A DNA stretch of 64,000 nt from Notospermus geniculatus. Taxonomy: Eukaryota; Nemertea; Pilidiophora; Heteronemertea; Lineidae. The stretch lies in the NCBI GenBank assembly GCA_002633025.1, contig NMRB01000305.1:369650-433649 (forward strand), given 5' to 3'. A program made the translations under genes and the position numbers. This document shows, piece by piece, positions 11,008 through 23,127 of the stretch. Within the stretch, counting starts at the first letter, position 1. The number at the start of each line of letters is the position of its first letter. The notes under the pieces were generated by a model. It saw only the letters and a list, made by a program, of their open reading frames with translations, ran no database searches and was not told the origin of the DNA.

Positions 11008-11112
11008 GTGGACGTTCTGACCAATGACCTGTGGACGTTGTGACCAACGTCCCGTGGACGTTGTGACCGAAGTGCGGCGTGGACGTTTCGACCAATGGAC
11101 GTTCTGACCGGT
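11008..11112. repeat. Degenerate minisatellite, GTGGACGTTNTGACC units
   Basis: About five units of 18-25 bp share the core GGACGTT(C/G/T)(T/C)GACC. It begins immediately after the N at 11007. Confidence 0.7.
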
Positions 11113-12512
11113 AACCACTGGTAGGCATGTGTTTGCAACACGATTGAAAAATATCTGCTTAACTTGGCATCAGGACTGTGTCTCTAGGAGTTTTCACCGG
11201 TACCGGTATGCTAATGCCGAATGGGGTGCTGGTGAACATGGTTAAAAGTGGTGGTGTCTTTTAACTTTTAGTTCTGACCTGTTGACGTCATGACTTTCTT
11301 TGTCCGACATTGACGTGACATGACAATTGACATACGGTAGCGGGTAGGCCCTACCGGTAGGCCTAGCCTACATCACATGACGGTCATGACATTGTCATTG
11401 TCATGATGTCCTTACCTTGAAGAATTGAATAATGATGATTGAAATGCAGAGACGGGACGGCAAGGTGAGCAATGATGGCTCATCAGTCACTCAATGTGAA
11501 ACTTCGAAATCAAAATCGGGACATGAGTAGTCAGGGCAGGGGTACGGTGGTCTGTCGTGTGTTAGTCCGTACGGCGGTACGTCCGTACGTCCGTAAACTT
11601 TGGTTTGTTAGCGCTCTAGCGCCTTTATTTTTCGAGGAATCTTTTCGAGGAATCTTTTTGAGGAATCTTTTCGAGGAATCTTTTTGGTCCTTGGTGGGTG
11701 TATATATGGGCCTAAGATCTAGGTCGAGTTCGATTTTGAGTGCGGGTGGATTCCTACTTTGGCCTCCAGGGGGCGTTTTGTGAAAAATTTCAAAGGGCTA
11801 TAATTTGATAATGGTTCAAGCTATCGTTTTGAAACTTTGTACACATTCACCTCTAGGTTATAGCAACTTACAGACAGAATTTCGGTGAAATCTGATTCTT
11901 GACTTTGCCACTAGGGGGCCAAAACCAAAATCACTAAAAGTGCTATTTCTCCCTCACCAAGAGATGGATCTTTGTCAAATTTTTATCATGGGTATATCTA
12001 ATGAGAATACATAAGATAATACTTGAGTTTTTAAATTTGACCTACTTTGGAAGGTCACAGGGGTCAAAGTTTTCTGAAATTACGAAATTGGCTCTTTTTG
12101 TAATGGCTTGACCGATTGCTTTGAAACTTCGCACATACATGTATTGAGGTCATCTCTGATAGAACCTGGGCATTGATTAGGCCCGAGGCCCCCCATGTGC
12201 CACCCAGATCATGGGGCCAAAACCCAAAACAAAAAGTGTTGTTTCTCCCTAACGAAGTGATGGATCTTCATCAAATTTCTATTAAGGGTAAATGGGATAC
12301 ATAACATAATACTGCTCCTAGCCAAGCGGGCACAGTGCCATTGGCACTATTTTTGAATATAGGCTATACCAAATCTTCCAATATTCTAAATTATTTAGGC
12401 CTAGCCAAGCGAAGGGTAAGTGGACCAAGGGCTAGTCGTAGTAGTACCTAGTAGTACTAGTAGGCCTACATGTAGCGGACTGGTAGACGTATTGAAGGCT
12501 GGTAAGGAAGGT

Positions 12513-14285
12513 ATGTCTAATGTCGCTGGGCCAATTTCTACTTCTTCAGGGACAGCTATCCGCTGCATGGGTGGTGCCACCCCGTCACATTGGAAACCTG
12601 ATCATGTAATTGATCAAGAAAACAATGTCACCATGGATAATCTTCCTGTCCCAAAAGGATCATGGCAAGAAAATTACAACAAACGGAATGCCAGGTGGAA
12701 TATGCATATTGCTGCTGCTAGTGTGTTTTTGGCAGTAACTGTTGGAGTTGTAAGTATTTCATGAACAAGGAACAACTGGTGGAACAGAGTATGTTTTAGG
12801 GTAATGATTACCTCATTTTGATATGGTTGTCTTATTTTGATCACAATGCCTATGATGTGCATGTCACTTCACCATTTGTTTGATGGAAGATAGGCCTAGT
12901 CATGCATGAGGTTATCTGGAAAAGAGTCAGTTACAGCACCCTTCAACGGTCATGACTGTAGAAGAACACATTGCAAGATTTTAGAAATATGGCTGTACAT
13001 TGATAATGAGCAAATTGAATAAATGTGTTGTCAGCATGTCAGCTTCTGCTTTGGTCAGCCTCCCAGGTGCCTGTACATTTCATTTATTCTGCATCTGCTT
13101 TTGGTTGCTGTAATATGGCAGTGCGGCATTTCTACATGTATGTGTATTATATTAGTTATCTTAGTTATCTTAGTTATTATATTAGTTATTTTCGACCCCG
13201 GTTGGGGTCGAAAATTCGCAAACACTCTGGAAATTGCCTTTTTATTTATCATCGTTATCTTACATACATATGTATAAGACCTGTGAAGATAGGCCAAAAG
13301 CATGTTTGATCTGAATGAGAAGAAGCATGTACATTTTCCTTTCTTAATTCTGCTTAATTCAATTTTGTGTTGAATCTTTAGGCCTTGGGAATATATCCTA
13401 CATTTTCTTGCTTTGGACATGGACTCTGTAATTGCAATACCCACGGACAGAGATCCTGCTGTACATGGATGGTGCTTCCTCTCCTTGAAGCCCTTGCTTG
13501 GTGTTAATTGCATTTCCTGCTTTTATCCTTGCTCTCTTTAGATGGCCAAAGCAAACTGTTTCCAGCTCCACGATATGCCAGACTACAAGAAGATCAAAAT
13601 CACCAATTATTGATTGCTGCTGCGTCCTAATATGCTTGGCTTCGGGTATTGTTGCTGTATGTAAACTGTCGCGGACTCCCGCCAAATCCTTCTCTGTTCA
13701 TGTTTTGCCCTTCTAATTCTGTGGCAATTTCTTAACTTTACGTAACTTTTCATTGTTCTCTGTGTTCCTAATTATTTTGATTGTTGTCTTGGCTAATCTC
13801 CTTCCTTTACAAATGCCACTTTTAACCACAACAGCAGAGAATGAACTTCTGTTTCTTAATTGAAGTGTTCTGTTCAGATTCCTTCATCATTGGAACAAAT
13901 TATTAATATTCATATTGTTGATAATATTAATTGTTGGAAATGAAAATTATTGACAGTTCAGGTAGCAGAGGTGTTCCTGGAATTGAGATCTTGAAGATGA
14001 ATGTGATGGTTGATGAATTGACTCAGCAGTTGGAAAGAATGGATCCGCTGAATTATCATAATCGATCGATTCATGATTTAAGTCTACCTTCATTTCAACT
14101 CAATCAAAAGCGACAATTTCAAGTATTACTTGAAATTGTCGCTGGAGCCAATCTGAACGTTTTCTCGCTTCATTTTCATTGGAACTTAAAATACTGTTAT
14201 CTCTTGTTTTCAGATGCACAAGTTTGAATGTTTCTACCTACACGGCGAACCAGACTACAACAAAATCAAGATCACCAACTATTAA
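12513..14285 (+). CDS. COX7B / deltamethrin-resistance-family small mitochondrial membrane protein, alternative last exons
   Basis: Exon 1 codes from ATG 12513 (an in-frame ATG at 12420 is possible but adds low-complexity sequence) to a GT donor after 12749, phase 0. It contains LPVPKGSWQENYNKRN followed by one hydrophobic segment, the arrangement of the family called deltamethrin-resistance protein or insect COX7B, a nuclear-coded subunit of cytochrome c oxidase in the inner mitochondrial membrane. Two terminal exons can follow, each after an AG acceptor and each coding 23 residues and a stop: 13542-13613 and 14214-14285. Both end PDY(K/N)KIKITNY. Either gives a 102-residue protein. An AATAAA follows the second at about 14635. 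The family call rests on the GSWQE motif and topology from memory, not a search. Exon 1 probably has an upstream partner. Confidence 0.6.
13542..13613 (+). CDS. Alternative last exon a of the COX7B-like gene
   Basis: Acceptor CTCTCTTTAG, then an in-phase 23-codon exon starting MAKANCFQLHD and ending at TGA. It is homologous to exon b 600 bp downstream, so the two are tandem-duplicated 3' exons. Confidence 0.7.
   Translation: MAKANCFQLHDMPDYKKIKITNY
14110..14146. repeat. Short perfect hairpin between the alternative exons
   Basis: GCGACAATTTCAAGTA is followed at once by TACTTGAAATTGTCGC. It lies about 70 bp before the acceptor of exon b and could pair in the pre-mRNA. It may simply be a decayed MITE core. 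Confidence 0.7.
14214..14285 (+). CDS. Alternative last exon b of the COX7B-like gene
   Basis: Acceptor CTTGTTTTCAG, then 23 codons starting MHKFECFYLHG and ending at TAA. It has the same length, phase and C-terminal motif as exon a. Confidence 0.7.
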   Translation: MHKFECFYLHGEPDYNKIKITNY

Positions 14286-16274
14286 CTTCTCACTTGATGA
14301 TAGCAAATTCATAACCTCACCGTTGCCATATCCTAGACATTGATTTTGTGTGGCAGACTACATGTACCAGGATTTATGTAGATGTATTAATGAGCATTTC
14401 AGAGTTGACGTAGTATGCACTGTTTTCTCTTCAATATTGTCAGAATTGTGTGAATTGGCGATAGATACAGCAGTAAAGAGTAAAATCTTTTACATGTGGA
14501 CTTGTTTGTCTTGACAGTTTTCCTCTATCGATGCCTGTTATTGTAATGCTATACTCATAATCGCTAGTCAACTGCAGGCTTCAATCATTCACTACATGTA
14601 CTTCCAAACTCATTGAGCCTGGATTGGTACTTATAATAAAGATCAATAAGTGTTAGTGTGTACTGAATTCCATATTCCCAAGTTAGTAAATTGCAAGTGT
14701 AGCCGGATCCATTACAAATCTAGTTTTAAATTATACGGTTTAGAGTTGGATTACATTATCCAGTTCTTATTCAAGCTCTTGTCTGCATCTGCCGTTACAC
14801 ATGTCTGTACAGAACCCTGGTTCATTGTCATTCAGAATTATTTGCGTTTTAAATACAAAATGTGATATTTACTTGATTGTTCCTTTCCTCATTCCTTACT
14901 GATCTTGCATTGTACAAATCTCCTTCAGTGCAGAAGGCAGTTGTGTCTGTCATTATCATCAGCCAATGCAATGTTTCTAGCACAGTGTGCCCCTCTTTCC
15001 CGAAATCCTGGATCCGCCCCTGCAATGATCAGCACTATTATGGACATCCGACCTGCTTGATACAGCCGTTATCGAATGCTGTATCTCCTCCACTTGTGAT
15101 CACTGGGGCATGGTTGACAGGCAGTATACCATAGTGCAGTACCATAGTACCATGCACACAATAGTGTTAACCAATAGACCGTTCTCAAATTGACGTAAAT
15201 GACAAAGGTCTGCATACTCCCGCCGAAATCTCAACCACAACCTCGGTCTGAAATTGAATGACGTGACGCAGACAACCCTACGATAGTGACGTCGAAGACA
15301 CAGCGTGAGAGTCGACCATTGCTGAATCATGGATGGCGTCATGTCAGCCAGTTTCAGATTGAGATTCTGGTTGAGATTTCGGTGGAAGTGTGCAGATCTG
15401 CAAATTCGAGAACGTCTATTTATCAATCAAACCTGCTCCCGATGACAACTTACGGATCGGCCGGAGATCCTTGTCTATGCTTCGGCCAATAATGCCATGG
15501 CTTGGGTCCTGATGGAAAACATTTAATACAATATTTATGGAGATATTGGATGCTTTATTGAAAAAAATATAAATCTGTTATCAAAGTCAACTGGCAGTTT
15601 GTAATACTAAAATACAAATTATGAACTAGAATATCACTGATTAACTTTAAGTATGTATGAAAGTTTAGATCTACTGGTACAAATATAATTGCTATGTATC
15701 AAATTGAAAGCTTTAGAACTTTTAAGTTTTGTATGAAATGCAATGGCAGTGGTTATGTGGTATTAATCACATACAAGTTGTCAGTCTAATTATACATGTC
15801 CTTGTTATGACAAAGAATACTATTTCCGGTAAATGCACATCTAGAAATGGAGCCTGCTGCTCAATTACGAATTACTATGCACTGCACTTTAATACAACAC
15901 ACGAAGGCATCATTTCAGTTGACTTGCTCTACGACAAGCTCTCAATTCAGCTCTCTATTATCAACTTTACTGATTGCACAAAAAATGGACAGAAACATAA
16001 AAAATTTGGTAAAAGTAAACAGATGCATGTATCTATCTACATGTATACGTACAATGGAACATTCTCTTCGTAATGGTTATGACTCATTGACAATTACTAG
16101 CATTGATATTGACTGAAATGGTGAGTCCTTCAACCAGGAGGGTCTGTCACACAGAGAACTGGCAATGAATCCACGCATCAACATTTTCATAAATGCCGAG
16201 TTACTTAATACCTAACATGACAACATACCATTTGTGCCTGTGGCGGCATCAGGGTCAGTCCAGTCATGAGTCTC
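14286..16274. other. Convergent intergenic region with repeats
   Basis: It starts with the 3' UTR of the COX7B-like gene (AATAAA near 14635). A truncated CAGGGGCGGATCC-type repeat end lies at about 14970-15023. An imperfect inverted repeat spans about 15178-15416, its arms carrying CGAAATCTCAACC and GGTTGAGATTTCG. From about 15550 the sequence is plausibly the 3' UTR of the MYND gene on the minus strand (TTTATT at about 15552 is a reverse-strand AATAAA). No other exon is supported. Confidence 0.5.
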
Positions 16275-19200
16275 TTATTCTTTCTTACAGCGCATCCTGT
16301 GCACTGGCCAATCTGTCTGCTGGCAGCCAACCGAGCAATAATGGACTCCACGGCACCTTGAACACTTACGAAGTGGTTTCTCAACCTCCGGGATGCCACA
16401 TACATTGCACTGTTTCATTCTACCATCAATGTTACCGATATTATTTGTGCGAATCTTGTGGCAATAGTACGGGACATTGTTCATCAGCGTGCGCATCTCG
16501 ATAGGGAACATCATGAACTTCTTTAAGTATTCTGCGGTCATATCTGCCTGTCTGCCAAACCTGCGTGCTCTCATTCCTTCCCAAATTTCTTTATATATCT
16601 CCTCTGCTTGTCTGGCAATCTTGAAATATTTCACAAACCCGTCAACCGGGTCCAACCGATCCGTCTTGTCAGGATGGTACAGATCTGCAAGATGGAGAAT
16701 CGCCAGCAAGAGTGCAACGTTGGAGTAACGCTCGTCATCAATCGGGACATTCTCAACTGCCTCCAAAGCGACATCGTAAGCGAGGGAGTACTGTGACTCA
16801 TTATACAGGGAACGGAGAAAGGTTTCATAGCACTCCATCGTGAAGATCCCTTCCTTCTGGAAACCACGCCATGCCAAGATCATCGCATTGATGACGTGTT
16901 CATCGCCTCTGTCACAGCACTTGATCATCTTCGACGACTGGGCGCGCAGGACCAACAACCAGGGGTCAGAAGGGAAAAAAACAAGGGCAGCATCTGCTTT
17001 CTGAAACAAAGATGAATAAGTGAGTGACTGACATGTTCACAACAGAATGAAGAGAAGGACATGAGGTGCTGCTCTACCAAAGAACCAAGCCAAGCAAGGA
17101 CCAGGACCATGCCAGTTACAACAGGTCAATGTTGATACACTGACTGAACTATGCCCACTTCAACAAACAGATATTAATTCCATAGGGTCAATATAAGCTC
17201 TTGGTCATCTACTCACTGTTACTGCCTCTTCAAAATCCCTTTTCAGCTCTTCACAAACGCAGGCGACCAGATGAGCATCTAGGTTTTCTGTTGTTTCCAC
17301 CAAAACATCTGCTGCCATCTTGGCGAATATGTGAGCTGGGTTCTTGGGGTCATCCTTGCTGTAGTGCTTGGCTTTCGCAGCCGCAGTCGACCCCATCTTG
17401 CAAACACGAATACCCTCAGCAAGAGTCTTTATCATGTTCTTTTTGTACGGTAATGGGAGTTGTTCCTTCCAAGGCAAAGCCATGACTTTCTCGATAGAGG
17501 AAGACCACAATTTATAGGCAACAGCATACTTCTCTGAAGCCGACTGCTGGCGCAACTTGTGAGGTGCAAGCAATTTCTTCAGCTTGGCTGGACCTCTTTT
17601 CAGGTACTCTACAGGGGAACGTTCACTCAGGGATCTGGAAAAGTTGTCGGTGATATCGAACAACACATCATTATCAAGACACTCTTTAACCATGAGACTA
17701 CAAAGGTGCCTTGTCCTGGAATCAGCATGTTTCCGTGCCATGGTATCAAAGCACACTTCAGCAAGTCCGAGTTCCATCAGAATGCCCCGTAGGTCGTGAC
17801 GAAGAAATAACAGGTACAGCTGTTCAATGCCATGGTATCGTAGGTGTGCGTCATAGGAGCGAGCATGTTGCATGACGTTAGGTATGTCTGGTGGTCTAGC
17901 CATGCACCATAGTGGTTCTTCCAGACTTCGTCGTGGTGGTGGGGCATGCAGGACCGCGCATGGCTTGAACTCGACATAAGAATTTTTGGCATCCCCTGCA
18001 AGACAATTAGAAACCCTAGTGAATTTTTACACAAAAGACGAACATACCCACAATACAAAACCAGAGTCCCTTTTTTGACTGCAAACAAGTAGCGGGTTTT
18101 TGTAAAATTGCTCATCAGTCAAAGGGAATAGAATTTTGAACGAGGTAAAGACCAATGCAGATGATTAACCGGTGTAAACCTACCTTGATTCTTGAAGACA
18201 ACTCGATCTCCAAACTTGTCATTTATACAGTATGAGAACTGCATAATTTGACCGTTTTCAAGGCGAACAACCGACTGGATGCGCAAACCACATTCTGGAT
18301 GCATCCACACATCTACAAAGACAATTGATGTGGATTTCAGCAAACTGGTTATGAGTATTCTTAACAAAAACCAAGTGAACAACCAAATGGATTATTATAC
18401 ATGTATGTAACACTCAAAAATTATCACCAAGATTCACACATCTGTTTCCTTCGATGCTACAAAGTCTACTACATCTTAAGCATTATCTTACCTTTGAAAT
18501 CCTTCAGCGTTTGATCTGTAACTAAATTATCTAACAAATCCATATCCGGTTCTGAAATACAGAGTTTACAGTTCAGTCCAATGAAAAGTAGTTCAAACTC
18601 TACAAAGCAGGGTTCCCGAATAGCACCGTGGAGGGCATGGCACAAATGCAGTAGGGGCAGGGCTCTTTACCATGTGCTAGAAGGGCAAGCTGAATGCTCA
18701 AAAATGATACTCGATTGAGGTTGAAAGACTACTTAAACTGGGAATCAAACAAGAAACACTGTTCAGGAATGTCAAAGCCAAAGACTGATTACAGTTCACT
18801 GGAATAACCGGGCTCTCATCACGCTCATTGCAATCACAACATCCCACAACTAGGCTGCTCAAGTTTTTATACAACAGTTGCTAGCCTGCAAGAGGTGATT
18901 AGCACTTTTCACAAAGGTATCAATGGCGTTTGTTTTGCAATATGGGTAGGGTCAAATCTGAAGGCCAGCTGGCAAAACAATGTCCAGGGAAGGAACTACT
19001 GCCATGTGAAGGGGCTGTTGTTTTGAGGGCACTACAAAATCATGAGGGCAACACTCGCTATTCGGGAGCCCTGACAAAGAATATTCTTAGCAGTCCCTGC
19101 TCCCCCAAGCAGGTTACGACATGGGAAATTTGTTGGGGTACAAACGACAGGATGTTGTGTTTCCATCAAAATTCCAACATGCAGAAAGTCTTCAGGCTAA

Positions 19201-22200
19201 AATGGTGCTGCCCGACTCAAGTTTTTCTCCCGCGAGTGGCTCTCCATTGCAACAACTTAACTTCGAGCAGTTGTTTGCGTCAATGGTCTCGGTGAAAGAC
19301 GCAAGGAAACAAACAAGGAGAAAGGGGATGAGCACCTAAGAGACTAACCTGCACAAAGTGTGTATCTCAGAGACGGTGACTTCGATTACCTTCAAATTCG
19401 CGCATATTATATCTCATGTGAAGTGATTGATAACAGCAACAAGAAAAATTATTTTGGTCAACTGTTACCCATTAATTTGAAACAATGTTTTTTTCAGATG
19501 GCTAGAAATGGTGGAAAAAATAGGATTTATTGTCTCTGTTTTCGCAGTGGCTTGAAGACCGGTTCAAAGAAAAAGTCCCAATGCTTAGTTTTGATTTATT
19601 GATCTCAGATTGATGGGAAATGAAGCAAGAAGATTCTGTGATTTCTGGGTGAACTCATGCTCTGGAAGAGCCCAAACAACTCTTCACAACAGGCTTCCAA
19701 GTTGATTATCCAATGTGGTAAGCCACAGGCAGTTTAGCACAACAATAATCCTTTATTTACCTTGGTCAATGGAGAGTACTCGTGTTCTAGGTCAAACTGG
19801 CCAATATTGTTCCATTGATTCCCCTATGGTTCATGAATTATCACCAGTTCTTGTATAGTCCATAGATATTACATAATGAAAGAAGGGGAGTCGTAACAAA
19901 AATAGGATACTTTTTCCAGACACTAGCCACCACACCATTCATGTGCCCTCAGCTCATGTCAAAGACCAACCATTGATTCCCCATTACATACATGTAATTC
20001 TGAAGTGCCATGGGGTTACGCCTACATGAATCTGTCCAAGCCCTTTCACATTACAAGGCCTAATACAAGCCAAGCATAACACAGACAGAAATAGATTTGT
20101 TTTGGCTCTTCCAGAGCATACTTCCACCCACAGATCACAGAATCTTCTTGTTTCATTTCCTATCAATCTGCGATCAATAAAGCAAAACTAAGCATTGGGA
20201 CTTTTTCTTTGAAGTGGTCTTCAAGCTACTGTGAAAACACAGACAATGAATCCTGTTTTTTCCACCATTTCTAGCCATCTAAAAAAACCATTGTTTCAAA
20301 TTAATGGGTAACAGTTGACCAAAATAATTTTTCTTGTTGCTGTTATCAATCACTTCACATGAGATATAATATGTGCGAATTTGAAGGTAATCGAAGTCAC
20401 CGTCTCTGAGATACACACTTTGTGCAGGTTAGTTTCTTAGGTGCTCATCCCCTTTCCCATTGGAGCCAACTCACATGAGATAACTCTCAATTATCCGTCA
20501 TATAAATCAGCTGCAGCAAAGCTGGCTTTTGGAACTTTTCAATAGATAACTTACCAGCAGTAAAATTATTGAACAAATCGGGGGAAGAACCATCAGAAGA
20601 GTCACTATCTACGCAGCTTTCCGTGTTGTCTTCAATGTTATGGAATGAGTGACCACCGCAATGTGGAAAGCAATCAAACTCGGAAGCTTCACTCTCAATG
20701 TCTGACTCCGCGTCGGGCCCGTCTTCAAGGGCCGGATCTATAGGGAAAAGGGAACAAACTTGGCATTGAGAATGTTGTACAAAATAACAGGAAGATGTTC
20801 AAGTCCAAAACTGCTCTGGTGACATGAGGCCAACAGGAATAGTCTGATCCATTTGGTCAAGTGAATTTAGCGACTTACCAATATCAAAATCTAATTCACC
20901 ATTCTCAAAACCAGCTTCGTCTTCATCTGAAACATCATAATCTGCATCCAAATTCACGTTTCCATGACCACCATGAATAAACTCAAATCCGGGTGGTTCT
21001 TGATTGACTTCATTCAAACTGTTCACGATTTCGTCATAAAATTGTTGGTCTCCAGTTGTGAAGTACAGAATTGGGGCTATTATATAATGAGCAACTGGCC
21101 GGAACACAGGAGGTACAACAGTAAGAATGACTTTCGCTATGACTTGGAATGGGCGTACAAACTGTTCTGGCAGATAGTCCTCCAGGTAGGTCAAACATTG
21201 AACAACTCCGTTAAATGCTATAAAGACAACAGTAAGAAGACCAAACACAATCACCAACAATGCCAGTAGGATGAAGAGCAGAAATTTGAACGCGGCATAC
21301 AGAAAACACAAGATCTTCCAGGCAAACTTGGAAACACAGGACAAGATTTCCAATAAAATGTTCAAGATTGAGTCAATGTCAATTCCTCCGTTCGCTGCCA
21401 CTGGTTCACGTTTTATTCTGTAATCTACGTTGTGGAAGTGATAGTCATAATAGTTGTAGGATGGAGGGCATGAATCTGCGGAGGAAGACGGCTGAAAAAG
21501 AAAAAAAAACAATCAAATTAACCAGCAGAGAAACAGAGTGGTTTAGGTCTAGGCCTATATACCAGTATAGTCTGGACGCAAACCCGGTAACCCCTTCAAA
21601 TCTGATAACAGTAACATTTTGATGTTTTCGTGACCTTTGGGGGTAGGCGAATCAGAATCCGCCGGGTGCCACCGCGTCACCCTTTAGCATTTTGAGGAAA
21701 TCCCGTTTCAAGTTCAGGACACTGACTTTATCATTGAACCCAAGAACTGAGCTTTGTACAGGAGAATGGGACCCGATGTACAGCTAACTTTTGAATGGTT
21801 GGATTTACACCCCATAAATGCATTATCAACAGATAGAAATATGGTGCCTCTTAACCAAATAAGCAAGTGTTTTGTAGTTTTTAACTAGTTATGTAATTGG
21901 AAACGGCGTTTTTATGTATTTTGACCCATTTTGTGTTAATTTACATAAAAAACGTCGTTTCTTACTACAAAACTACTGAAAACAATTAAGGACATGCTTA
22001 TCTGCTTCTGAGGCACCATGTTTCTATCTATTGGTAATACATTTATGGGGTGTAAATCCCACCGTTTAAAAGTTAGCTGTACATCGGGTCCCATTCTCCT
22101 GTACAAACCTCAGCTCTTGNCTACTTTCTCTAGACCGTAGACGTTGTGGTGATCTCGAGTCGTAGCTAAGAAAGACGACAGACGGCGCTGCAGTCGTTCA

Positions 22201-22731
22201 CATGATCTTGAGTTGTAGCTAAAAGAAAGACGTACCGGTAGGCCTAAGGTGGCGCTGTATTGTTCGTAACATTTCGTGTGTTTTCGTCTACCGTAGCTAG
22301 AGAAAGTGCAGCGCCATCTGGCGTCTTTCTTAGCTACGACTCGAGATCACCACAACGTCTAGAGAAAATGACAACAACGTCTTTATTTGTAACGTCTTTA
22401 TTTGCGGTTATAACCGCCCATACTAGCCTATCAGCCTGCATTGCATGCACTACCATACATGCCATACTATAGCACAGCCAGGCACAGCAGGACACCCACA
22501 GTCACACACAGTACACACACTGACACAGAGACAGAGCATGCAGAGGAGGGCAGCACAGCAGGCGGAGCAGGCCTAATCAGCGCGCTTTTCCTGTTGACAG
22601 GCGTGGCATCCCTCTGACAAGATCTAATATTGAGAATAGGCCTACACAACAATCAATATAAGAGCTACCTCTGCATCTGGTTTATTTTGGGTATTTTTTC
22701 GCTTCTTGCATGTCTTGTGTCGCCTGCCCAT
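16275..22731 (-). CDS. Membrane-anchored MYND zinc-finger protein (7 exons, 850 aa)
   Basis: Exons in transcript order: 22731-22669, 21491-20879, 20737-20555, 18551-18492, 18312-18184, 17995-17217, 17000-16275 (TAA at 16275). All junctions are GT-AG and every phase closes. The protein begins with a basic stretch (MGRRHKTCKKRKN) and has a long hydrophobic region at about residues 62-120, enough for two membrane passes. An acidic serine-rich linker (ESDIESEASEFDCF) and about 500 residues of helical sequence with no domain I recognise follow. It ends in a canonical MYND finger: CNVCG, 11 residues on KCSRC, then HYCSVGCQQTDW and HRMRC. MYND fingers bind proline-rich peptides in partner proteins. 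The combination with a membrane anchor is unusual, and I cannot assign a named orthologue. An in-frame ATG at 22908 could extend the N terminus. Intron 3 holds a large foldback element. Confidence 0.75.
19317..20456. mobile_element. Foldback element, about 1.14 kb with 340-bp inverted arms
   Basis: The left arm (about 19317-19676, GAGAAAGGGGATGAGCACCT onward) is matched by its near-identical reverse complement at about 20090-20456. The 410-bp centre is unique. There is no transposase frame. It lies in intron 3 of the MYND gene, and the arms could form a strong hairpin in its pre-mRNA. Confidence 0.8.
21741..22119. repeat. Long-hairpin MITE (about 380 bp)
   Basis: The left arm CAAGAACTGAGCTTTGTACA is mirrored by TGTACAAACCTCAGCTCTTG at the right end, with pairing through most of the element and a loop near AAACGGCGTTTTTATG. 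The right end abuts the N at 22120. It lies in intron 1 of the MYND gene. Confidence 0.8.
22124..22368. repeat. Inverted-repeat element
   Basis: The left arm GACGTTGTGGTGATCTCGAG continues to AGAAAGACG. Its reverse complement CTCGAGATCACCACAACGTC follows TCTTTCTTAGCTACGA at the right. A second internal GGCGCTGTA / GCAGCGCC pair is present. It starts just after the N at 22120. Confidence 0.75.
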
Positions 22732-23127
22732 CACGGCAAGTCTGCCTTTTAAATTACCTCGATCGTAGGTATTTTGTCTTCGTGCACTACTGCAGAAAGC
22801 GAAGTGCGCACTCACTCCCTGGAGGCGAGACTTTTTCCCGCCAATTTGCGAATGTCTACTATCTACCCAAAGAGGGCAGCACCTGACGGTGCGCGATGGA
22901 GTCGCCATCTATTTTCTCGCTATACAACTGCCCGATTAGACTGGTTCCAATCTTTGCCGCTCCAATCCTGCGGCGCCACTGTCCGGGATTTCAAATGGCG
23001 GCTAAATTGATCTAAATTTTTGATAAGCATGATAAGTGACCGTATAAATCCCGATTAATATATGCAGCAAAGTGATAATTACAGAAAACAACTAGTTTTG
23101 CTTCAGGTGTAGGAGCTTCAGATCACG
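22732..23127. promoter_or_regulatory. Divergent promoter interval between the MYND gene and C2CD3
   Basis: The two start codons face away from each other across 396 bp, or 219 bp if the upstream in-frame MYND start is used. The stretch is less repeat-laden than its surroundings and contains CAAATGGCGGC (22992-23002), a match to the YY1-type initiator-proximal motif common in TATA-less promoters. Shared regulation is inferred from the geometry only. Confidence 0.6.

Larger units (their letters stand above)
8829..12073. repeat. Two-copy block (A-B / A'-B') separated by an N, probable unmerged haplotypes
   Basis: Block A (8829-9406, starting ACTGGTAGGCATG) recurs as A' at about 11116-11547. Block B (about 10489-11006, containing repeated CGAGGAATCTTTT units) recurs as B' at 11548-12073. 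In the left version A and B are separated by about 1.08 kb and A carries a hairpin MITE. In the right version A' and B' are directly joined and the MITE is missing. The N at 11007 sits exactly where the left version stops. Block B itself looks like a common interspersed repeat continuing to CTAGCCAAGCGGGCAC near 12322. Confidence 0.75.

Noticed and set aside
13055-13513. 152-codon minus-strand open frame
   Set aside because: It overlaps the COX7B-like gene's intron, contains ATTAGTTATC tandem units, and has no domain or splice support.
22642-22908. Upstream in-frame ATG at 22908 as the MYND protein start
   Set aside because: The extra 59 residues look non-conserved and arginine/cysteine-rich, typical of translated 5' UTR. 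ATG 22731 is preferred but not proven.
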